64,000 nt of DNA from Nannocystis pusilla (GCF_020073745.1 NZ_JAIRAU010000001.1:620001-684000); one strand, 5' to 3'; positions 49,284 to 58,753 are shown, numbered from the stretch's first letter. Notes: generated by a model not told the origin, from the letters alone. Numbers and translations: made by a program.

Positions 49284-49871
49284 TCAGGCTGCGCGACCGC
49301 GCCGGCGGCCGAACAGGCCCTTGATGAGGGTGCCGTAGCCGCGCGAGGCGATGCCGGCCAGGCGGCGCAGACCGGAGCTCGAGTTGTCGTCCGGCTCGTC
49401 GTCGGGCGGCAGCTCGGCCTCGTCCGCCGCGGCGACGAGCTTCAGCACGGTCGGTTCGTCGAGCTCGTCGAGGTCATCGAACTCGGCGGCGGCCGGCGCG
49501 GGCTCGCAGACCGGCTCGTCGACGCTGGGGCCGGCGGCGACGTCGTCGAGCGCGACGTCGCGGATCTCCCCCAGCTCCTCGAACTCGAGGATCTCCTCCG
49601 GCTCGGGCTCGCTCAGCTCCTTGACCTCGACCGCCTCGTACACCCGCATGTGCGTGGTGCGGACCGTGAATTCTTGCGAGCGCCAATTGCCGCGCGCGTC
49701 GGACAGCGACACCATGATCTCGACCCGATCGAACAGGTCGCCGAGGTCGAACAAGGCGGCGAACTCCTCGGCCGCGTCCCTTGCGCTGTCGCACAGCATG
49801 TACTTCTCGATCGGCCAGTCCTTGGCCGAGACCCGGTAGTAGCGCGCGCGCTGGAAGCCTGGCTCACTCAT
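49284..49871 (-). CDS. Hypothetical protein with acidic C-terminal region
   Basis: 195 residues from ATG 49871. The first 85 residues look folded (RARYYRVSAKDWPIEKYMLC, SARDAAEEFAALFDLGDLFDRVEIMV, SQEFTVRTTHMRVYEAVEVK). Residues 85-165 are Glu/Asp-rich and probably disordered. The end is basic (RRLAGIASRGYGTLIKGLFGRRRGRAA) and could touch nucleic acid or membrane. No signal peptide and no recognised family. The coding frame is supported by third-position GC bias and sensible protein composition. Confidence 0.65.
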   Translation of the reverse strand: MSEPGFQRARYYRVSAKDWPIEKYMLCDSARDAAEEFAALFDLGDLFDRVEIMVSLSDARGNWRSQEFTVRTTHMRVYEAVEVKELSEPEPEEILEFEELGEIRDVALDDVAAGPSVDEPVCEPAPAAAEFDDLDELDEPTVLKLVAAADEAELPPDDEPDDNSSSGLRRLAGIASRGYGTLIKGLFGRRRGRAA

Positions 49872-50962
49872 GGATGATGCTCTCCCTCTCCGGTTTCACG
49901 GTGCAGACGGCCCGGGCGGGCGTGACAGCCCCATTCGCCGCCGCGCGTGCATTGCTCGCAATGCCTCGCACGATCGAGCCGCCGATCGAAATCATCGCAG
50001 TGCGATCGATCCGCCGACCGCAACATCGACACATTTCAATTGTGGCCGCGACTTGTCAAGTCTGAGGTGGCTCCATGCGCAAAAATAATGCATGAGCCCG
50101 GCGCCGACTCCGCGTTCGCGCGCCGACCGCCGAATCGTAGGAGTGCACCATTGCGAGGAGTGTGCGTGGACGTTCGTCCGGACACGTGAAGTCGGGCACG
50201 AGCGCGCGTATGGCCATTCGAGGTCGAATTCGTCGGCCTCGGAACGTCGAGTGATCACGACGCCCGCACACTCGCCACCCTTGTGGGATACGCGTGCCCC
50301 AGGCGACGACCGACTCGACGATCGCGCGACGTTTGTTCAGGCGCGGATGCCCCTTCCATGAAGAAAGGGTAACGCCCCGCGAGGACCACCGGAGGATGGC
50401 CGCCGCCGGCTGGAGCTCGCCGGCGCATCGTAGTAGTCGCGCGCGAGCATTCGCTGCATTCGTGCGGCTATGGTTTGCCGTCGCGGCCGCGCACCCGCCG
50501 GCGATCCGGACGAACAGCACGCGCCGCTCGGTCGGGCTGGGGTCCATGGGCCGCGAGTCTCCCGAGATGAGAGCCGGTCCTCAGTCGTCGCGCGCTACGA
50601 GTTCAGGTTGGTGACCGCCGCGGTGGCTCGCAGGTGCAGCTCGCCCGCCAGCGGGGTCCACGACGCCTTCGAGGCGCCCGCGCCGTGCACCCACGCGTGG
50701 TCCCGCATGCTCTGGTGGACGAAGCGGAAGTGCTCGAGGAGTCCGTCCGCGTCCACGTGGTGGGCGAGCGTGACACCGCAGGCATCGCGATATGGTCGCA
50801 ACCCGCCCCGCCGATCGCAGGCGCAGGTGGGCTTCGGGGCTCGTGCCGGGCGGCGGCGGGCCTGAACGCCGTGCCTGGATCGCGGCCGCCGGCCTGCGCT
50901 TGCCGCTGGCGCGCGCCCGGGGGTACCATGGCGAGCCTGCACGCATTGCAGGATGCACGCCC
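49872..50962. other. Long intergenic region, partly AT-richer, with one gene fragment
   Basis: 1091 nt, the longest gap in the window. Region 49960-50110 is AT-richer and may hold the promoter of the minus-strand gene at 49871. A plausible coding remnant lies at 50595-50789 (minus). The last 150 nt should contain the promoter of the peptidase operon, but no clear box is visible. No RNA gene, repeat array or IS end seen. Confidence 0.45.
50595..50789 (-). pseudogene. Fragment of the C-terminus of an unknown protein
   Basis: The minus strand reads CGVTLAHHVDADGLLEHFRF, then VHQSMRDHAWVHGAGASKAS and ELHLRATAAVTNLN before a TAG at 50595. The composition is that of a real protein, but the frame upstream turns into Arg/Gly/Pro-rich noise with no start, so only the tail of a gene survives. 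Family not recognised. Confidence 0.35.
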
Positions 50963-52054
50963 ATGATGCTCTCCGGTCCGGACCAACGCCTGCTCCGCCT
51001 CGCGCTGGAGGAGGTCTACGACCCCACGTCGCTGCAGATGATGATGCTCGGGCGGCTCGACCGCAAGCTGCACAATTATGCGATGGGCCAGGACTTCGAG
51101 GAGATCTTGTTTCGCGTGATCGACAAGATCAACCGCGAGGGCTTCATCGCCGACTTCGTGGCGGCGGCGGTGGCCGAGCGCCAGGGCCCGAAGCTGACGG
51201 AGTTCGCCGGGCGCATGGCGATCGCCGGCGGCGAGGCGACGCTCCCGTTCGACCGCGAGACGGCGCGCAACCTCGAGAGTATCGTCAATCAGCGCAGCTC
51301 GTTCCAGGACGTCGGGCGATTCCTCGACCGCTTCCGCGAGCTGTGCGGGTGGGTCTGCCGCGTGGTCGTCGGCGACTACAACGGCACCGGGGTCCTGGTC
51401 GCGCCCGACATCGTGATGACCAATTGCCACGTGGTGCTGCCGCTGCTGGCGGAGCCGCGGCCGCCCGGGGTGTTCTGCGTGTTCGACTACAAGCGGATGA
51501 ACGGCCAGCTGACGGTCGACCCCGGCCGTCGCGTGGCGATCGCCGAGACGGCGCCGCTGGTGCGACGGTGGAGCGAGGGCGACCTGCAGACGCCGCCGGA
51601 GCGACCGGAGGCGACGGAGCTCGACTATGCGCTGATCCGCCTGGCCGAGCCGGTCGGCGAGCAACCGGTAGCCACGACGAACGGCGAGATCCGCCGCGGA
51701 TGGCTCACGCTGCGCGCGCCGACCCGCCCGGTGGCGGCGCGCGACCCGGTGCTGATCCTGCAGCACCCGCAGCCCGAGGGCGCGACGCAATCACCGCTGC
51801 AGCTGTCGATCGGCGCGGCGCTGGCGTGCGAGTGGGCCGAGCTGCGCACCCGTTACAATGCGAGCACCCTGCCCGGCTCGTCCGGCTCGCCGGTGTTCGA
51901 CGCCGACCTCGAGTGCGTGGGCCTCCACCACGCCGGCGACCCGGCGTGGGCGCCGAGCTTCAACCAGGCGATCCCGATCGCCGCCATCGTCGCCGACCTG
52001 ACGACGCGCGCGGGCGAGCTCGCGGACCGCCAGCTCGCGCGGCTGTGGGAGTGA
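50963..52054 (+). CDS. Trypsin-like serine peptidase with N-terminal EAD-like adaptor
   Basis: 363 residues, ATG 50963 (second ATG at 50966). Residues 1-80 form a helical segment of the effector-associated domain 1 type (RLLRLALEEVYDPTSLQMMM, EEILFRVIDKINREGFIADF, ending in a helix pair). Residues 115-355 are a chymotrypsin-fold peptidase with His156 (TNCHVVLPLL), Asp221 (TELDYALIRL) and Ser307 (LPGSSGSPVFD), so the triad is complete. No signal peptide, so it is a cytoplasmic protease. In conflict systems EADs couple such effectors to a STAND sensor; here the two following genes are P-loop ATPases. The next gene starts 3 nt after the stop. Confidence 0.85.
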   Translation: MMLSGPDQRLLRLALEEVYDPTSLQMMMLGRLDRKLHNYAMGQDFEEILFRVIDKINREGFIADFVAAAVAERQGPKLTEFAGRMAIAGGEATLPFDRETARNLESIVNQRSSFQDVGRFLDRFRELCGWVCRVVVGDYNGTGVLVAPDIVMTNCHVVLPLLAEPRPPGVFCVFDYKRMNGQLTVDPGRRVAIAETAPLVRRWSEGDLQTPPERPEATELDYALIRLAEPVGEQPVATTNGEIRRGWLTLRAPTRPVAARDPVLILQHPQPEGATQSPLQLSIGAALACEWAELRTRYNASTLPGSSGSPVFDADLECVGLHHAGDPAWAPSFNQAIPIAAIVADLTTRAGELADRQLARLWE

Positions 52055-52057
52055 CGC

Positions 52058-53116
52058 ATGCACGAAGGGATGCGGATCCGCCGGTTCTGCGAGATCATCG
52101 AGCGCCACTGCACGGTGTTCATCCTCGAGCGCGCGCTCAAGGAGCACTTCGATCAACAGCTCGCGCAGGTGGCGATCGGCAACAACCTGGCGGAGATCGC
52201 GTTCCGCCTGGTCGTGGCGTACGAGGCCCGTCTGGCCGAGCTGGCCGCGGCGATCGGCGAGGTGCAGCCGAACCCCGAGCTGCGCGAGGCGTTCGCGCGC
52301 CTGCTCGAGCCGCTGCCGGGGGTCAAGAACCCGGGTCGACGGGTCCACGAGACGTTGCTGGTGTCCGCCGATCCGCCCGAGGCGTTCATCGATCGCACGT
52401 CGCTGCGGCAGTACCTCGTCGAGGCGTCGCGCGAGCACGCGGGCTACCACGCGCTGTCGCTGCACGGCAGCCCGGCGTCGGGCAAGACGTTCTCGTGGCA
52501 GCTGATCCAGGCGGTGGCGCAGGAGCAGGAGGCGCGCGCGGCCTACCTCGACCTCAGCGAGGGCTACCTGCCGGGCGACGAGGGGCTGCACGAGGTCTGC
52601 GAGAGCATCGCCACGCTGCTCGACCTCGACGTCGACGGCCTGCGCCGCCAGGTGCTGGCCGACAACCCGCGCGCCGAGAAGGTCGCGCTGAAGTTCGCGT
52701 TGTGGCTCGAGCCGGCGCTGCGCAGCATGCCGCGGCCGGTCTGGCTCGGCCTCGACGGGCTGAGCGCGCCGACGACGTGCGCGGGCGTGACGGGGTTCCT
52801 GGTCCCGCACCTGCTCAAGCGCGCGGCGGCCCAGGCGCTGCCGGGGCTGTTCCTGATCCTGCTCGGCTACGACGCGCGGACGATCCGCCAGACCCGCGGG
52901 CGGATCTTGCACGAGCAGGTCGAGGGGCTGTCGCGCGCCGACGTCGAGGGGTACGTCCGCGAGTGCGTGGCCCGCAGCTCGCGCCCGAAGACCGAGGCCG
53001 AGACGGCGGCGCTGGTCCAGCGGATCGTCAAGGACACACAATGGCCATATGACCATGAGGCCATGTTGGCGATCTCCCGCGAGGCCGGCCTGGTGGCCAA
53101 GGAGCTGCTGCCGTGA
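52058..53116 (+). CDS. P-loop ATPase with N-terminal EAD-like adaptor
   Basis: 352 residues from ATG 52058, 3 nt after the peptidase. Residues 5-80 read as an EAD-like helical bundle (RRFCEIIERHCTVFILERAL, NNLAEIAFRLVVAYEARLAE, PNPEL). After a short linker comes a P-loop NTPase with Walker A GSPASGKTFS (Gly137, Lys143, Thr144), Walker B-like PVWLGLDGLS, and later FLILLGYDART. It lacks the long repeat region of a full STAND protein. Possibly an adaptor ATPase that relays activation between the STAND sensor and the protease. Its last bases overlap the STAND gene (GTGA). Confidence 0.75.
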   Translation: MHEGMRIRRFCEIIERHCTVFILERALKEHFDQQLAQVAIGNNLAEIAFRLVVAYEARLAELAAAIGEVQPNPELREAFARLLEPLPGVKNPGRRVHETLLVSADPPEAFIDRTSLRQYLVEASREHAGYHALSLHGSPASGKTFSWQLIQAVAQEQEARAAYLDLSEGYLPGDEGLHEVCESIATLLDLDVDGLRRQVLADNPRAEKVALKFALWLEPALRSMPRPVWLGLDGLSAPTTCAGVTGFLVPHLLKRAAAQALPGLFLILLGYDARTIRQTRGRILHEQVEGLSRADVEGYVRECVARSSRPKTEAETAALVQRIVKDTQWPYDHEAMLAISREAGLVAKELLP

Positions 53117-56049
53117 GCGGGGACGCGGCGAAGGACGCACGGCTGGCGGGGCTGCGCCGCGCGGCGGCGGTGCTGGCGGCGTTCGACCCGGTCACCCTGG
53201 CGCCGGCCGACGGGGGCGCGACGACGACGTCGGGCCTCGAGCTGCTGCCGGAGCTGGTGCGGGTGTCGCGGTCCGGCGCGGCGCAGTGGTCGCTGCCGAC
53301 GGGCGGGCGCCAGCGCGAGCTGCAGCGGCTCGGCTCGCGGGCGGCGATGCGCGCGGCGCTGGCGGCCAATCCGGAACGGGTGCAGAGCCCGGCGCAGCAG
53401 ATGTTCGAGCGGCTGCTGGCCGACGACGCGGCTCCGCTGCGCCTCTCGCAGCTCGACCACGAGGAGCTCGCGGCGCTGCTGCCGGTGAGTCAATGGTTGG
53501 CGGGGATCGTCGCCGACGTGCCGCGCGCGGAGGAGGTGCGCGCGGAGATCGAGCGCCGCGCCGAGGAGGTGGCGCTGCGCCGACTGGCCGACGAGTTCTT
53601 CGTCGGCCGCGAGGGCGAGCTGCAGCAGCTGGGGACGCACCTCGCCGGGACCGGCGAGGGGCCGCCGATCCTGTTCCTGTGCGGGCCGGGCGGCTCGGGC
53701 AAGTCGACGCTGATCGCGCGAGTGCTGCTCGATTGGCCGGCCGAACGCGGCGAGGCCAGGCGGCTGCGCACGTACATCGACCTCGATCACCCGGCCTGCT
53801 CGCCCGAGCAGCCGCTCAGCATCCTCACCCTGATCGCGGGGCAACTCGTGCGACAGGATCGCTCGCTCGAGCGGCTGTCGGCGGGGCTGGCGGACCGCAT
53901 CACGCGGGCCAGCAACGCGCTCGACGACCAGGCGTTCGAGCTGGCGATCGATCGCCAGGGCCTGCTGGACGACGCGATCCGGTGGTTCACGCGGCTGACC
54001 GGCAACACGGCGATGTCGCTCATCATCGATACCTTCGAAGAGGCACAATTCCTCGGCGAGGAGGTCGAGACGCTGTTGATGCGGTTCCTCGCCGAGCTCA
54101 CGCGGGCCAACCCGCACCTGCGCGTGCTGGTGTGTGGTCGCGTGCCGCCGCGCGGGGCTGCTGCAGAATCGTGCACGGTGCTGGCGCTGCCGGATCTGCC
54201 GCAGCCCGCCGCCGCCGAGCTGCTGGGGCGCACGCTCGCGGTCCAGCCGGCGGTGGCCCCGGTCGAGGCGGCGATCGTCGCGGACCTGGCGGCACGCCTC
54301 GGCGGCAACCCGCTGACGCTGCGCCTGGCCGCGCCGCTGATCGCCCGCGAGGGGGCGGCGCGGGTGGCGGCCGACGAGGGGTGGCTCGGCAACATCCACG
54401 CGGAGGCGTTTCAGGCGCGGCTGTACGCGCGCACGCTCGGGCACATCCACGACCCCGACGTCGCGCGGCTGGCGGTGCCGGGCCTGGTCGTCCGCCGCGT
54501 CACGCCCGAGGTGGTCCGCGAGGTCCTCGCGACTCCGTGCGGGCTCGGGGCGATCTCGGAGCGGCGCGCGCAGGAGCTGTTCGACGGTCTGGCACGCGAA
54601 GTGGCGCTGGTGCAGCGCGACGGCGACGGGTCGCTGCGGCACCGCGGCGACGTGCGACGGGCGATGCTCGCAGGGCTGCCGCCGCCGCTGACCGCGACGG
54701 CGCGAGAGATCGACGCGCGCGCGGTCGCCTACTGGTTCGACAAGCCCGGACCGACGGCGCGGGCGGAGGAGATCTATCATCGCCTTCGGCTCGAGCACTC
54801 AATAGATGTCCTCGAGGACAGGTGGGATCCCGAGGCGGCGCCGCTGCTGCGCGGGGCGCTCGAGGAGCTGCCGCCGGCGTCCGGGGCGAGGATGTGGTTG
54901 GCGGGCAAGCTCAGCGTGTCGGTGTCGCCGGAGGAGCGCGCGCAGGTCGAGCTGGCGGCGTGGGAGCAGCAGGCCGCGCGCACGGCCCGGCGGCTCCTCG
55001 GCGCGGGTCAGGCTCAGGAGGCGCTCAAGGTCCTGCGCGAACGCTCCGAGCGCACCGCCGCGAGCCCCGTCGACCTGCTCGAGGCCCGGGCGTTGCTGCA
55101 GCTCGGTCTCGTCACGAGCGCCTCGGAGGTCCTGCTCGACGCCGAATCACGCCTGCACCCTGGCGACCCCGAACGCGCGGTCGAGCTGTTCCTGCTGATG
55201 GCCTGGGCGGCGGAGCGCAGCCGATCGGACGACGCGCTGGCCTACCTCGACAAGGCGAGTCGGTGGTCCGAGGGCTCGAGCGATCCCCTATTGGTCCTGC
55301 AAGTGAAGGTACGTCGATTGCGAGTGCTGCGGCGCCAGCGTCGCATGGATGAGGCGCAGACCGAGCAGGAGCAGATCGACCGCCTGCTGTCGCAGATCCA
55401 GTGGAATAAACTCGCCGGCCGCCCCTCGCTCGTGCGCGAGCTGGCGGCCGAGGTCGGCGAGCGCAACCCGGACTGGCTCGCCGCCGCCGTCGATCTGCTC
55501 GGCGACGACGCCTTCGATGCGATCGGTCGCAAGGAGCTGGTCGCGTTCATCGACTCGCTCAGCCACGTGGGACAGGACGACCTGGCCGCGCGGTACAAGA
55601 ACGACCATGAGCTGCGCCAGTTCGCGCGCAAGCGGATCAGGGAAGGAATCTACGGCGAGCGCGCGATCTCCGTCGCACGCAAGACGAGCGAGCTGTTCAA
55701 GCGCTCGGTGGACATCTTGCAACACGCCGAGCTCGAGGCTCCGCTGCATCGGCCGACGCAGTTGCGGTCGATGATGGAGTCCGAATCGGCGCGCCTCTCG
55801 ACGCTCGTCGTCTACGCGTTCACCATCGATCAACTGCGTGCAATCTGCCGTGAAGCGCTGAGCGTCGAGCTCGAGGCCATCGTCTCCAGGCCCGCCGATC
55901 GATCGCGGCTGGTCGCCCAGCTGCTCCGCTGGGTGACCGACCGAGAGATGCTCGACGAGTTGCTGCGCGGGCTCATCACGGCAGCCCCCTCTCAAGTGGT
56001 CCGCCACGAGCTCGCAAGCCTGCTCGCCGCGCTCGAGCGCCCGCGCTGA
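53113..56049 (+). CDS. STAND-type ATPase with TPR-like repeats and a C-terminal EAD-like domain
   Basis: 978 residues; GTG overlaps the previous TGA. N-terminal 150 residues helical and unassigned. The STAND core follows: Walker A CGPGGSGKST (Lys197), Walker B SLIIDTFEEAQF, and an LGGNPLTLRLAAPL motif as in NB-ARC/STAND proteins, then a winged-helix-like region. Residues about 560-900 are helical TPR-like repeats, the expected ligand-sensing part. The last 75 residues (FTIDQLRAICREAL, RLVAQLLRWVTDREMLDELL) resemble the N-terminal EADs of the two upstream genes, suggesting EAD-EAD assembly. An in-frame palindrome copy at 54807 encodes DVLED. Likely the sensor of a three-gene defence or cell-death module. 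Confidence 0.8.
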   Translation: MSGDAAKDARLAGLRRAAAVLAAFDPVTLAPADGGATTTSGLELLPELVRVSRSGAAQWSLPTGGRQRELQRLGSRAAMRAALAANPERVQSPAQQMFERLLADDAAPLRLSQLDHEELAALLPVSQWLAGIVADVPRAEEVRAEIERRAEEVALRRLADEFFVGREGELQQLGTHLAGTGEGPPILFLCGPGGSGKSTLIARVLLDWPAERGEARRLRTYIDLDHPACSPEQPLSILTLIAGQLVRQDRSLERLSAGLADRITRASNALDDQAFELAIDRQGLLDDAIRWFTRLTGNTAMSLIIDTFEEAQFLGEEVETLLMRFLAELTRANPHLRVLVCGRVPPRGAAAESCTVLALPDLPQPAAAELLGRTLAVQPAVAPVEAAIVADLAARLGGNPLTLRLAAPLIAREGAARVAADEGWLGNIHAEAFQARLYARTLGHIHDPDVARLAVPGLVVRRVTPEVVREVLATPCGLGAISERRAQELFDGLAREVALVQRDGDGSLRHRGDVRRAMLAGLPPPLTATAREIDARAVAYWFDKPGPTARAEEIYHRLRLEHSIDVLEDRWDPEAAPLLRGALEELPPASGARMWLAGKLSVSVSPEERAQVELAAWEQQAARTARRLLGAGQAQEALKVLRERSERTAASPVDLLEARALLQLGLVTSASEVLLDAESRLHPGDPERAVELFLLMAWAAERSRSDDALAYLDKASRWSEGSSDPLLVLQVKVRRLRVLRRQRRMDEAQTEQEQIDRLLSQIQWNKLAGRPSLVRELAAEVGERNPDWLAAAVDLLGDDAFDAIGRKELVAFIDSLSHVGQDDLAARYKNDHELRQFARKRIREGIYGERAISVARKTSELFKRSVDILQHAELEAPLHRPTQLRSMMESESARLSTLVVYAFTIDQLRAICREALSVELEAIVSRPADRSRLVAQLLRWVTDREMLDELLRGLITAAPSQVVRHELASLLAALERPR
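54807..54820. repeat. TGTCC-TCGA-GGACA palindrome inside the STAND gene
   Basis: Exact family copy, in frame, encoding V-L-E-D within IDVLEDRWD. Confidence 0.75.
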
Positions 56050-56132
56050 GGGGACACGAGGCGCCAGCGCTCGACGGCGTTGCCGGCCGCGCGCCTTGTG
56101 GATAATCTCCGCGGACCTTCGGGAGGCAGCGC

Positions 56133-56939
56133 ATGCGCAGCGGAGCGGTCGTCCTCATCACCGGCGCGTCGTCGGGCTTCGGCGCGGCGGGGGCGCGGCT
56201 GCTCGCGTCGCGCGGGCTGACGGTCTTCGGCACCAGCCGCCGCGAGGGCGCGACGGGCGAGGGGTTCACGATGCTGCCGCTCGACGTGCGCAGCGACGCC
56301 TCGGTGGCGGCGTGCGTCGCCGAGGTGACGCGCCGCGCCGGCCGCATCGACGCGCTCGTCAACAACGCCGGCTACACGCTGGCGGGCGCGGTCGAGGAGA
56401 CGGCGATCGAGGAGGCGAAGGCGCAGTTCGACACCAACTTCTTCGGCATGACGCGGATGGTGAGGGCGGTGCTGCCGATCATGCGCGCGCAGGGAGAGGG
56501 GCGGATCGTCAACGTCTCGTCGCTCGCGGGGCTCATCGGCCTGCCGTTCCACGCATTGTATTCGGCCAGCAAGTTCGCGATCGAGGGGCTCTCCGAGGGC
56601 CTGCGGCAGGAGGTGCGCCGGTTCGGGATCGAGGTGTCGCTGATCGAGCCGGGCGACTTCAAGACCGGCGCGACCGCGGGGCGCGAGCGCGTCGCGGGCG
56701 GCCTCGCCGAGTACGCGACGGCGCGCGAGCGGGCGATCGAGATCATGGCCCGCGCGGAGCAGTCGGGGCCCGACCCGATTCTGTTCGCCCGACTGCTGTG
56801 GCAGATCCTCGCGGCGAAGCGGCCGCGCCTGCGCTACCGGCTCGGCAAGGACGCGGTGTGGGTGCCGCGCGCGCGCAAGATGATCCCCGAGTCGGCGTTC
56901 GAGTGGCTGCTGCGCGACGAGTACAAGCTGAACGAGTGA
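56133..56939 (+). CDS. Short-chain dehydrogenase/reductase
   Basis: 268 residues; ATG 56133 preceded by GGGAGG. Classical SDR: cofactor loop TGASSGFGAAGA, NNAGYTLAG, catalytic Ser in NVSSLAGL and the YSASK dyad, followed by PGDFKTG. TGxxxGxG and the TSRR segment after strand 2 suggest NADP(H). Closest to the broad family of uncharacterised oxidoreductases similar to retinol/17-beta-hydroxysteroid dehydrogenases. Substrate unknown. It follows the STAND gene by 84 nt but is probably an independent gene. Confidence 0.93.
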   Translation: MRSGAVVLITGASSGFGAAGARLLASRGLTVFGTSRREGATGEGFTMLPLDVRSDASVAACVAEVTRRAGRIDALVNNAGYTLAGAVEETAIEEAKAQFDTNFFGMTRMVRAVLPIMRAQGEGRIVNVSSLAGLIGLPFHALYSASKFAIEGLSEGLRQEVRRFGIEVSLIEPGDFKTGATAGRERVAGGLAEYATARERAIEIMARAEQSGPDPILFARLLWQILAAKRPRLRYRLGKDAVWVPRARKMIPESAFEWLLRDEYKLNE

Positions 56940-56942
56940 CGC

Positions 56943-57068
56943 TCACAGCGCCGTCAGCTCGAGGGGCGTGTTCTCGAGCGCGGACAACCTGTCGCGCAGC
57001 TCGCCGGCGATCGCGTCGACCGTCTCCTGCGGCAGGTCGCCCTCGACGGTCATCTGCACGGCGTACAT
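56943..57068 (-). CDS. Possible small protein or gene remnant, 41 residues
   Basis: ATG 57068 reads MYAVQMTVEGDLPQETVDAI, then AGELRDRLSALENTPLELTAL and TGA at 56943. The composition is protein-like with a helix at the end. The same frame is open further upstream (VPVRFVDT), overlapping the end of the TolC gene, so it may be the tail of a lost gene rather than an intact one. It converges on the SDR gene with 3 nt between stops. No family recognised. Confidence 0.35.
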   Translation of the reverse strand: MYAVQMTVEGDLPQETVDAIAGELRDRLSALENTPLELTAL

Positions 57069-57099
57069 GGTGTCGACGAAGCGGACAGGAACCCGCGCG

Positions 57100-58680
57100 C
57101 TACGGCGAGCGGGCGCCGCCGGACTTCGGGTTGAGGCGGCCGGTGGCGTAGAGCAGGCGGGTGGTGGCGACGTGGAGGTCGATGCGCGAATTCACGGCGC
57201 GCAGGGCCGCCTGGACCTGTTCGCCCTCGGCGGCGATGATCTCGTTGGTAGTCGCGGCGCCTTGCTTGTAGTTCTCGCTGGCGACGCGGTACGCCTCGAT
57301 GTAGGTGGCGAGGCTGCGGGTGGTCAGCTGGATGGCCGCGAGGGCGCGCTCGCGGTCGTGGTAGGCCTGCGCGACCTCCATGGCGATCCCGCGGCGCATC
57401 TGTTCGGCCTGCAGCGCCAGCTCGCGCTTGTTGGTCTTGAGCTCGCGGACCTGCGCCTTGGTGCGCAGCGACTGGTTGATCGTGTAGCTCAATTGCACGC
57501 CGACCGACCACGACCCGCGCCACACCGGGGACAGCGGGAAGAAGCGCTGGTTGGGGTTGGCGTACAGCGCGTCGGCGAAGGCGTCGAGCCGCGGGTAGTA
57601 CTGGGCCCGGGTGGCGCGGATGTTCTGATGCATGCCGTCGACCGCCCGCTCGAGCGAGCGGATCTCGAGGCGGTTGTTTTGGGCCTCGGCGATCAGGTCG
57701 TCGAGGTCGGGCAGCGGATCGAGGCTCGGCGGCGGGGTCAGGATGTCCTCGCCGATGTCGTAGCTGCGGAGCGGCTCGTTCATCATGACGGCGAGGTTGC
57801 GCTCGGCGACCCTGCGGAACGCCTGCGCGTCGGCGATCGCGGCCTGCTGCGAGGACACCAGAGCGTCGACGCGCAGCACGTCGGCGCGGGTCGCCGAGCC
57901 GGCGTCGAACAGGTGCTGGGCGTCGACGAGGCGCGACTGGGTCCGCTGCAGCGAGTCCTCGATCACGAGCAGCGAGGCGACGCCGCGCAGCCAGTTGTAG
58001 TAAGCGAGACGCGCGTCGGTCTGCACCTTGACGCGCTCGGCGTCGCGGGCGTACGTCGCGGCGTCGCGGGCGGCGAGCGTGCCCTTGCGCGCGGGCGCGA
58101 GCGAGAGGATGTAGTCGGAGATCGGGACCGAGAGGTTGGCCGAGAGCGAGTAGGAGTTGAGGGGGATCTGGAGCTTGAACGGCGGCGTGATGACGAGCGG
58201 GGCGCCCGTCGGATCGAGGGCGCACTGGCCGGCCCCGCCGGGGCAGTCGCCGATGACGATCGGCGCGGCGGCCTGGCCGTCGGCCGGCCCGTTGAGCGCG
58301 CCGACCCCGGCGCCGCCGCCGAAGTTGATCGCGGCCTTGCTCATGCGCGAGTAGCCGGCCTTGACGCCGATCTGCGGCAGGAAGCTGATGATCGCCTGGT
58401 CGACCTTGGCGGCGGCGCGCTCGATCGCCTCCTGCTTGATCTGCAGCGACGGCGAGGCCGACTCGGTGCGCTCGGCGACGGCGCTCACGGTGAGCCCGCC
58501 GGGCACCGGGGCGAGGCCCTTGCCGAGCGGGCTCTCGCGCAAGATCTTGTCGAGCTCGGCGAGGTCGACCACGACTTCGGCGTCGCTCGCGCTCACGGCG
58601 GCGCGCGGGTCGGGCACGGCGCTCGCGGGCGGCGGCGGGGCGGCGAGGACGGCGGCGAGGAGGGTGGTGATGGCGATCAT
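57100..58680 (-). CDS. TolC-family outer membrane efflux protein
   Basis: 526 residues from ATG 58680. N-terminal signal sequence (MIAITTLLAAVLAAPPPPASA). Two repeats of the TolC helical-barrel pattern: SPSLQIKQEAIERAAAKVDQ, SQSRLVDAQHLFDAGSATRADV in the first, and NRLEIRSLERAVDG, YRVASENYKQGAATTNEII in the second. It should trimerise in the outer membrane and dock with the membrane fusion protein/RND pump encoded upstream in the same operon. A palindrome copy lies in the 73-nt gap between it and the pump gene. Confidence 0.9.
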   Translation of the reverse strand: MIAITTLLAAVLAAPPPPASAVPDPRAAVSASDAEVVVDLAELDKILRESPLGKGLAPVPGGLTVSAVAERTESASPSLQIKQEAIERAAAKVDQAIISFLPQIGVKAGYSRMSKAAINFGGGAGVGALNGPADGQAAAPIVIGDCPGGAGQCALDPTGAPLVITPPFKLQIPLNSYSLSANLSVPISDYILSLAPARKGTLAARDAATYARDAERVKVQTDARLAYYNWLRGVASLLVIEDSLQRTQSRLVDAQHLFDAGSATRADVLRVDALVSSQQAAIADAQAFRRVAERNLAVMMNEPLRSYDIGEDILTPPPSLDPLPDLDDLIAEAQNNRLEIRSLERAVDGMHQNIRATRAQYYPRLDAFADALYANPNQRFFPLSPVWRGSWSVGVQLSYTINQSLRTKAQVRELKTNKRELALQAEQMRRGIAMEVAQAYHDRERALAAIQLTTRSLATYIEAYRVASENYKQGAATTNEIIAAEGEQVQAALRAVNSRIDLHVATTRLLYATGRLNPKSGGARSP

Positions 58681-58725
58681 GCGGCAATGCTCGATCTGAC
58701 GGTCGTCGCGGGGACGACGTCCGGA

Positions 58726-58739
58726 TGTCCTGAGGGACA
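58726..58739. repeat. TGTCC-TGAG-GGACA palindrome between pump and TolC genes
   Basis: Exact family copy in the 73-nt gap inside the efflux operon, where a hairpin in the mRNA could set relative expression or stability of the two products. Confidence 0.75.
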
Positions 58740-58753
58740 GGTTTCGAGGGCGA

